Assembly: GCA_964573725.1 (NCBI GenBank)
Contig: CAZNLJ010000032.1
Location: 1 to 57,457 of the forward strand
Length of the DNA: 57,457 nucleotides
Direction: 5' to 3'
From: UBA6168 sp964573725
GTDB lineage: Bacteria; Bacteroidota; Bacteroidia; Chitinophagales; Saprospiraceae
The notes under the pieces were generated by a model. That model saw only the letters and a program-made list of their open reading frames with translations, did not search any database and was not told the origin of the DNA. Each line of letters begins with the position of its first letter. Positions within the stretch are counted from its first letter, which is position 1. Of the stretch, positions 53,430 through 57,457 are shown in pieces. Position numbers and translations under genes: made by a program.

Positions 53430-54689
53430 TTGATTTTTAACCTTTTATATAATTTAAGAAAATCAGACTTTGGCCAAGTCCTTGTTCGGTATGCATCAGC
53501 TCAAATCATATCCAATTTCCTAAGAATGCTTTCTGGCTTTCTGGTAGTGCGGATGGTGGAACCAGAAATGTACGGGACTTTTAGTGGCGTTGGGGTTTAT
53601 ATGGGCTACATATTGCTTGGTCATGGTGGAATAATAAACGGACTAAATCGGGAATTACCCTACAAACTTGGACAAGGAAATGATGATGAAGCTAAACAAA
53701 TGGCTTCATCTGTTTTTTTTATTGCAATTATAATTAGCCTATTAGCTTCATCAATATTTGCTTTGTCTGGAATTTGGCATTTACACCAGGGAAACTCCCT
53801 ACTGGGCTGGGTGTTTATGGGATACGCATTCATGGCTTGTACGCATTTGATGAATGCACAATTTTTGCCAGTATTATACCGAACTAATAAAGATTTTGAT
53901 TCTCTGTCCAAGCAAAATATATATTTTGGAATTGGAAATCTTCTTTCGGTAGTCTTGGTTTGGATATTTGGCTTTTGGGGCTTGGTTCTTAGAGGAATTG
54001 TATTATCGCTTTACCAATTCATATTATTATTTAAAAAAAAACCCTATGTCCTTAAATTAAAGTTCAATATCAACGACTACAAAGTTCTTCTAAAAACTGG
54101 TATTCCCATTTTTTTAGTAGGTCATGTTGGCCCAATCTGGACTACCATTATTAACAACATAATATATTCAACTGGTGGTGCCCTAAACTTTGGCCTTTAT
54201 GCTATCAGTAACATTGTAATGGGTGCTATTGGAATAATACCGGGGGCTTTCGGCCAAGTGATTTATCCTAGGATGGCAGTAATGCTTGGACAGGGCAAGT
54301 CAGTAAGATATATACTTAGGGCCAATGTAAGACCGCTTTATTTCCAGTTCGGCATCATGCTTTTCCTTGCTATTATAGCTTCAGTATTGCTTCCACACGT
54401 TGTCCCCATATTATTGCCCAAGTATATCGGTGGCATCAAAGCCGCTCAATGGGTAGTCTTTGTACCTGTAGTTCAGTCTTTCGGGGCACTCAATAACATC
54501 TATAATGTAGTAAAAAAACAAGGTTGGTATTTTTTCTCTTTGATAACTGGAGCGATAATAGGAACTTCATATATATTAATTTTTAATTATTTTAATGGTT
54601 TTAAGCTGGAGACGTTTCCACAGGGGTTGATTATTGGCATATTCTTTCAACAGGTACTGTCATTAGTATTTTTACGAAAGATACTTTAG
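53430..54689 (+). CDS. Wzx-type polysaccharide flippase
   Basis: The 419-residue integral membrane protein has about 12 hydrophobic helices, including YMGYILLGHGGIINGLN, VFFIAIIISLLASSIFAL, IGNLLSVVLVWIFGFWGLVL and IMLFLAIIASVLL. It matches the oligosaccharide flippase/MATE-like (PF01943/PF13440) group. It should flip the undecaprenyl-linked repeat unit across the inner membrane. The start is TTG 53430. It is very AT-rich and is bracketed by IS3 upstream and a decayed ISL3 13 bp downstream. Confidence 0.85.
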   Translation: MIFNLLYNLRKSDFGQVLVRYASAQIISNFLRMLSGFLVVRMVEPEMYGTFSGVGVYMGYILLGHGGIINGLNRELPYKLGQGNDDEAKQMASSVFFIAIIISLLASSIFALSGIWHLHQGNSLLGWVFMGYAFMACTHLMNAQFLPVLYRTNKDFDSLSKQNIYFGIGNLLSVVLVWIFGFWGLVLRGIVLSLYQFILLFKKKPYVLKLKFNINDYKVLLKTGIPIFLVGHVGPIWTTIINNIIYSTGGALNFGLYAISNIVMGAIGIIPGAFGQVIYPRMAVMLGQGKSVRYILRANVRPLYFQFGIMLFLAIIASVLLPHVVPILLPKYIGGIKAAQWVVFVPVVQSFGALNNIYNVVKKQGWYFFSLITGAIIGTSYILIFNYFNGFKLETFPQGLIIGIFFQQVLSLVFLRKIL

Positions 54690-54701
54690 TTTGATTTTAT
54701 T

Positions 54702-55994
54702 GGTTCTATATGAAAACCTGTGCGTAACTTTGAAAGCAACCACCTAAACTCACCCCTAAAAAAACGATGAACAGCGAATAGCTTTTTGAAATCGCATTAG
54801 GGGACATCGCGCCTTGAGCTATCCAAAATATAGAATGCAAGCAGTTCGACGAAAAGTCCGGGAACTGCATATTTACCTGAACTTTCCTCTAGGCAGTCTA
54901 TTCAGGGATGAGTTTGGCGTTCCCTGTAAAGCTTACGATACGTCTGACCACACCTGGCAGCATTTGAATTTTTTTGAGCACCGTTGTTACCTGCACGCCC
55001 GTGGCCCCCGGATTACTGACAGCAAAGGGAATATCAAGAAAGTGCAGGTTCCCTGGCGCGGCGAAACAATGGCTTCACTCTTATGTTCGAGGCTTACATC
55101 ATGACCATGCTCGAACTTGGGACATCCCCTGCTGCAGCTGCCGATCTTGTCAAAGTCTGGCACAAAAGGATCTGGGAGGTTTACTACCACTACGTTGCCC
55201 ATGCTTACGAACAGTGCTACCACAGTGGCATTGTGGTAATTGGCATAGATAAAACAAGCAGGGGCAAAGGCCACGTCTACATCACTGTCGGCGTTGACAT
55301 TGCACAGGGCAGGGTGTTTAAGGTCGTTGAAGGCAAAGATACTGCAGCAGTGAACATGCTTGCCAAGCATTTGACAACCAAGGGGAGCTCTGCCGAACAG
55401 TTCAATCAAGTCTGTATCCACATGTCTCCGGCCTTCATGTCAGGGGTAACCACCTAATTTCCAAACGCCCAAGTCACGTTTGACCGCTTCCAGGTTGTAA
55501 AGGAAGTGAACAAGGCGATGGACGAATTGCGCGAAATTGAGCGCAAAAAGTGCAAAGAACTCAAGGGTCATAAATACACCTTGCTGAAAAATCCGGCCAG
55601 CCTGTCGGACAAGAAACTGGCTGAATTGTATTCTCTCATCGAAATGTACCCTAAGATTAGCGAGGGTTATCAGCTCAAAGAACTGTTCAGGGCATTTTAG
55701 GAATTTGACAAGCCCGTCCAAGCGGAGCGCTTCTTTTCAGACTGGTGTAAACAAGCTGAAAAGAGTGGAATTTTCCCTTTTCAAAAAGTGGTTAAACCAT
55801 CAAGGCTCACCGGTTAGGTATCATTAACCGCATTCAATCCCGAATAACAAACGGCATTTTAGTAAGTATCAACTCTTAACAGTTGGCTAAAAGGAAGGCT
55901 CGGGGTTATCGCAACCTGAACAACTTTGTCAATATGATATATTTCCTGTGCGGCAAGCTAAGATTGGGTTACCCACAGGTTTCTATATAGAACT
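54702..55994 (+). mobile_element. decayed ISL3-family insertion sequence
   Basis: Terminal inverted repeats of about 27 bp are clear: GGTTCTATATGAAAACCTGT at the left (54702-54728) and its near reverse complement at the right (55968-55994). Both share GTTCTATAT, AAACCTGTG and GTAAC. The enclosed transposase is broken by stops and frame changes. No matching 8-bp target duplication was seen. Confidence 0.8.
54767..55990 (+). pseudogene. ISL3-family transposase pseudogene
   Basis: Fragments in several frames reassemble an ISL3 transposase. MNSE-stop-LFEIALGDIAP comes first, then HTWQHLNFFEHRCYLHARGPRI and IVVIGIDKTSRGKGHVYITV. An in-frame TAA near 55455 precedes FPNAQVTFDRFQVVKEVNKAM, and a TAG near 55698 precedes EFDKPVQAERFFSDW. 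A shifted INRIQSRITNGIL and KARGYRNLNNFVNMIYFLCG end it. At least four stops and two frame changes make it inactive. Confidence 0.88.
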
Positions 55995-56012
55995 GTAATG
56001 GTAATCCCCTAG

Positions 56013-56028
56013 AAAAAAAAAAAAAAAA
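56013..56028 (+). repeat. A16 homopolymer upstream of glycosyltransferase gene
   Basis: Sixteen consecutive adenines lie 31 bp before the TTG start of the next gene and just after the ISL3 right end. A second A8 run is at 56041-56048. Such tracts can slip during replication and alter promoter spacing. Confidence 0.7.
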
Positions 56029-56059
56029 TTGATTATCAATAAAAAAAATTGACAACCAG

Positions 56060-57382
56060 TTGTTAAAAAAAGTAAATCACCTCATAGAGTTAGAACAACG
56101 CCTAGATGAACATGGCAGGAGAAAAGCTGGCATTCCAATTGGCTCACTATTGATACACTATTGGCGGCATGAATATAAAATCCAGCAAGGCTACGAATGG
56201 AATAAACTTCCTGCACTATATTTCGTTTTCTCTTTTATAAAACATGCTGTTAAAATCCTGTTATATAAACCAATTAAAGCTGATAAAATAAAAAATTGCC
56301 TTCTAATACTTGGTAAAACTGCAGAAATACCACATTACAAAGCACTAATTGAACCAATTCAGCAATCTTTTAGCCGTAGCTATGAATTTGTGCACGGGGT
56401 ACAAAGTGCCTATTCCTATCAAAATAATTACGAAAAATTAATTTGTATATTAAGGACTACGAGACTTATATTTTTCATTAGAGAAATAATTGATGGAATA
56501 AATCCAAAAGATCGGTGGTTAGCATATTTGTCTAGTTTACTATTGATACTGCAATATTTTTTATGCATTAATTTTTTGAAAAAAACCAAGGCAAAAATAA
56601 TTGTGGTTGACTATGACAGAGATAAATACATTCCATTAATTCTTGCTGGAAAAACTTTGGAAATTAAAACAATTACGCTGCAACATGGTGTTATTAATCC
56701 TCCGTATGGTTATACACCAATACTAGCAGATGAGATTTGGGTATGGGGTTCACTTTGGAGTAGTTTGCTGCAGGAAATGGGAGTAACAGAAAAAAGAATT
56801 CGCATAACCGGAACTCCAATTATTCGAAGTGTAAATCAGTGGAAGGGAACAAGACAATTGAAATTGATTGGCTTGGGGCCAAACCCAATAAGTGATCAAG
56901 AAAACCAAACCATCTGGCTGCCAATCATTGAAGCCATAAAAAAAAATGGAGCGGATGTCTTGGTGAAACTTCACCCATCACAGAGCAGGGAATCCAACAT
57001 AGGTAAATGGTTTTCTAAGCAGTGTAGCACCTTGGAAGCAAAAGAAATTTCGAATGAAAAATTTATGGAATCCATTGACCTTCTAATTATCTCATCTAGT
57101 GGCTTAGGGTACGAAACAGTTTGCTTTGGCAAACCAGTGATGGTAGTCAGGCATGCACCCCATTCTACAGGTAATGATTGGATAATGATAGAAAAGGCAG
57201 GATTCCCTGAAGTTACGCCCGACAATATTACATATGTGATAAACAAATATAAACACAAGTTATCGGAACTTCATACTTACGAACTTGAAAATTTAAAAAA
57301 AATTGGTTTCGAGTATGTAGGAAATGATTCTGCTGCAATAACAATTCAAAACATAAATAGAATTATTTACGAAATGGATTAA
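56060..57382 (+). CDS. GT-B-like capsule/surface polysaccharide transferase
   Basis: The 440-residue protein has a weakly conserved N-terminal half with hydrophobic stretches (about 155-180) and a C-terminal GT-B-like half. ITLQHGVINPPYGY, ADEIWVWGSLWSSLLQEMGV, RIRITGTP, VLVKLHPSQ and ISSSGLGYETVCFGKPVMVVR resemble polysialyltransferase-like, KpsC-like or CDP-glycerol glycerophosphotransferase-like enzymes. The HP and S-S-G motifs suit a nucleotide-sugar transferase. It could transfer pseudaminic acid or another residue; the donor is unknown. The start is TTG 56060, since an in-frame stop closes the frame shortly upstream. Confidence 0.7.
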   Translation: MLKKVNHLIELEQRLDEHGRRKAGIPIGSLLIHYWRHEYKIQQGYEWNKLPALYFVFSFIKHAVKILLYKPIKADKIKNCLLILGKTAEIPHYKALIEPIQQSFSRSYEFVHGVQSAYSYQNNYEKLICILRTTRLIFFIREIIDGINPKDRWLAYLSSLLLILQYFLCINFLKKTKAKIIVVDYDRDKYIPLILAGKTLEIKTITLQHGVINPPYGYTPILADEIWVWGSLWSSLLQEMGVTEKRIRITGTPIIRSVNQWKGTRQLKLIGLGPNPISDQENQTIWLPIIEAIKKNGADVLVKLHPSQSRESNIGKWFSKQCSTLEAKEISNEKFMESIDLLIISSSGLGYETVCFGKPVMVVRHAPHSTGNDWIMIEKAGFPEVTPDNITYVINKYKHKLSELHTYELENLKKIGFEYVGNDSAAITIQNINRIIYEMD

Positions 57383-57399
57383 AAAGGTTCTAAACCTTT
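57383..57399 (+). terminator. stem-loop directly after the transferase gene
   Basis: AAAGGTT/AACCTTT form a 7-bp stem with loop CTA immediately after the TAA stop. No U-tract follows, so terminator function is uncertain. Confidence 0.35.
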
Positions 57400-57457
57400 G
57401 GATTGAGGTGGTAGACAAAATTTGGACAGCAACTTAAGAAAACATAACTTGCTATCC

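Noticed and set aside
55440..55721. Minus-strand open frame of 93 codons inside the ISL3 remnant
   Set aside because: The plus strand here encodes recognisable ISL3 transposase sequence with in-frame stops; the minus frame is its shadow.
1..57457. tRNA, rRNA, tmRNA or CRISPR loci
   Set aside because: I read the intergenic regions on both strands and recognised no cloverleaf, rRNA segment or regularly spaced repeats; a covariance-model scan would be decisive.

Overview
The window reads as one contiguous chromosomal segment of a GC-rich member of the Bacteroidota, most likely a Saprospira-type lineage (inference). Supporting signs are TAnnTTTG-type -7 promoter elements, a DUF4249 lipoprotein, a FecI/FecR/TonB-receptor trio, a Bacteroidota-type LptE, an UpxY/NusG-like antiterminator, a stand-alone MnmD, a GxxExxY protein, and a secreted domain resembling the C-terminus of the gliding/type IX secretion protein SprE/PorW.

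Region 1 (1-27.5 kb) is mostly housekeeping and envelope genes on both strands. In order these are an FG-GAP/ASPIC lipoprotein, a secreted metallophosphoesterase with CHB_HEX_C and PA14 domains, a Cys/Met-type PLP enzyme, a DUF4249 lipoprotein, pyruvate dehydrogenase E1-beta, a Crp/Fnr regulator, an RsmF-type rRNA methyltransferase, an ABC exporter and a NarL-type response regulator. They are followed by a TonB receptor/FecR/ECF sigma operon, a SprE-C-terminal-like protein, HolA, LptE, a NupC-type transporter, MnmD, a coiled-coil protein, RecF and FtsE.

Region 2 (27.5-28.3 kb) is a GxxExxY gene bracketed by inverted copies of a dispersed repeat. The repeat carries a CCGC-GAA-GCGG hairpin and has four copies in the window.

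Region 3 (28.3-42.8 kb) is a GC-rich, all-plus-strand exopolysaccharide operon. A promoter and a leader hairpin precede an HTH regulator, a TviB/WbpO-type dehydrogenase, an UpxY-type antiterminator, a CysC-CysD-CysN sulfate-activation cassette, WlbC/WbpE aminotransferase, WbpD/WlbB acetyltransferase, a CapI-type epimerase, a TviC/WbpP-type epimerase, a HAD phosphatase, a WlbA/WbpB oxidase and a large multi-SLBB export protein. Together these supply acidic amino-sugar nucleotides, activated sulfate and the outer-membrane export channel.

Region 4 (42.8-57.4 kb) is sharply more AT-rich. It begins with a Wzz-type chain-length protein and then holds a complete CMP-pseudaminic acid pathway: PseB, PseC, PseF, a PseG-PseH fusion and PseI. 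Two formyltransferase-like genes (one interrupted by a single in-frame amber codon) and a PIG-L deacetylase are interleaved. An IS5 remnant, an intact IS3-type element, a Wzx-type flippase, a decayed ISL3 element and a GT-B-like capsule transferase follow. This looks like an exchangeable surface-glycan locus attached to a conserved export operon. No tRNA, rRNA or CRISPR array was recognised.
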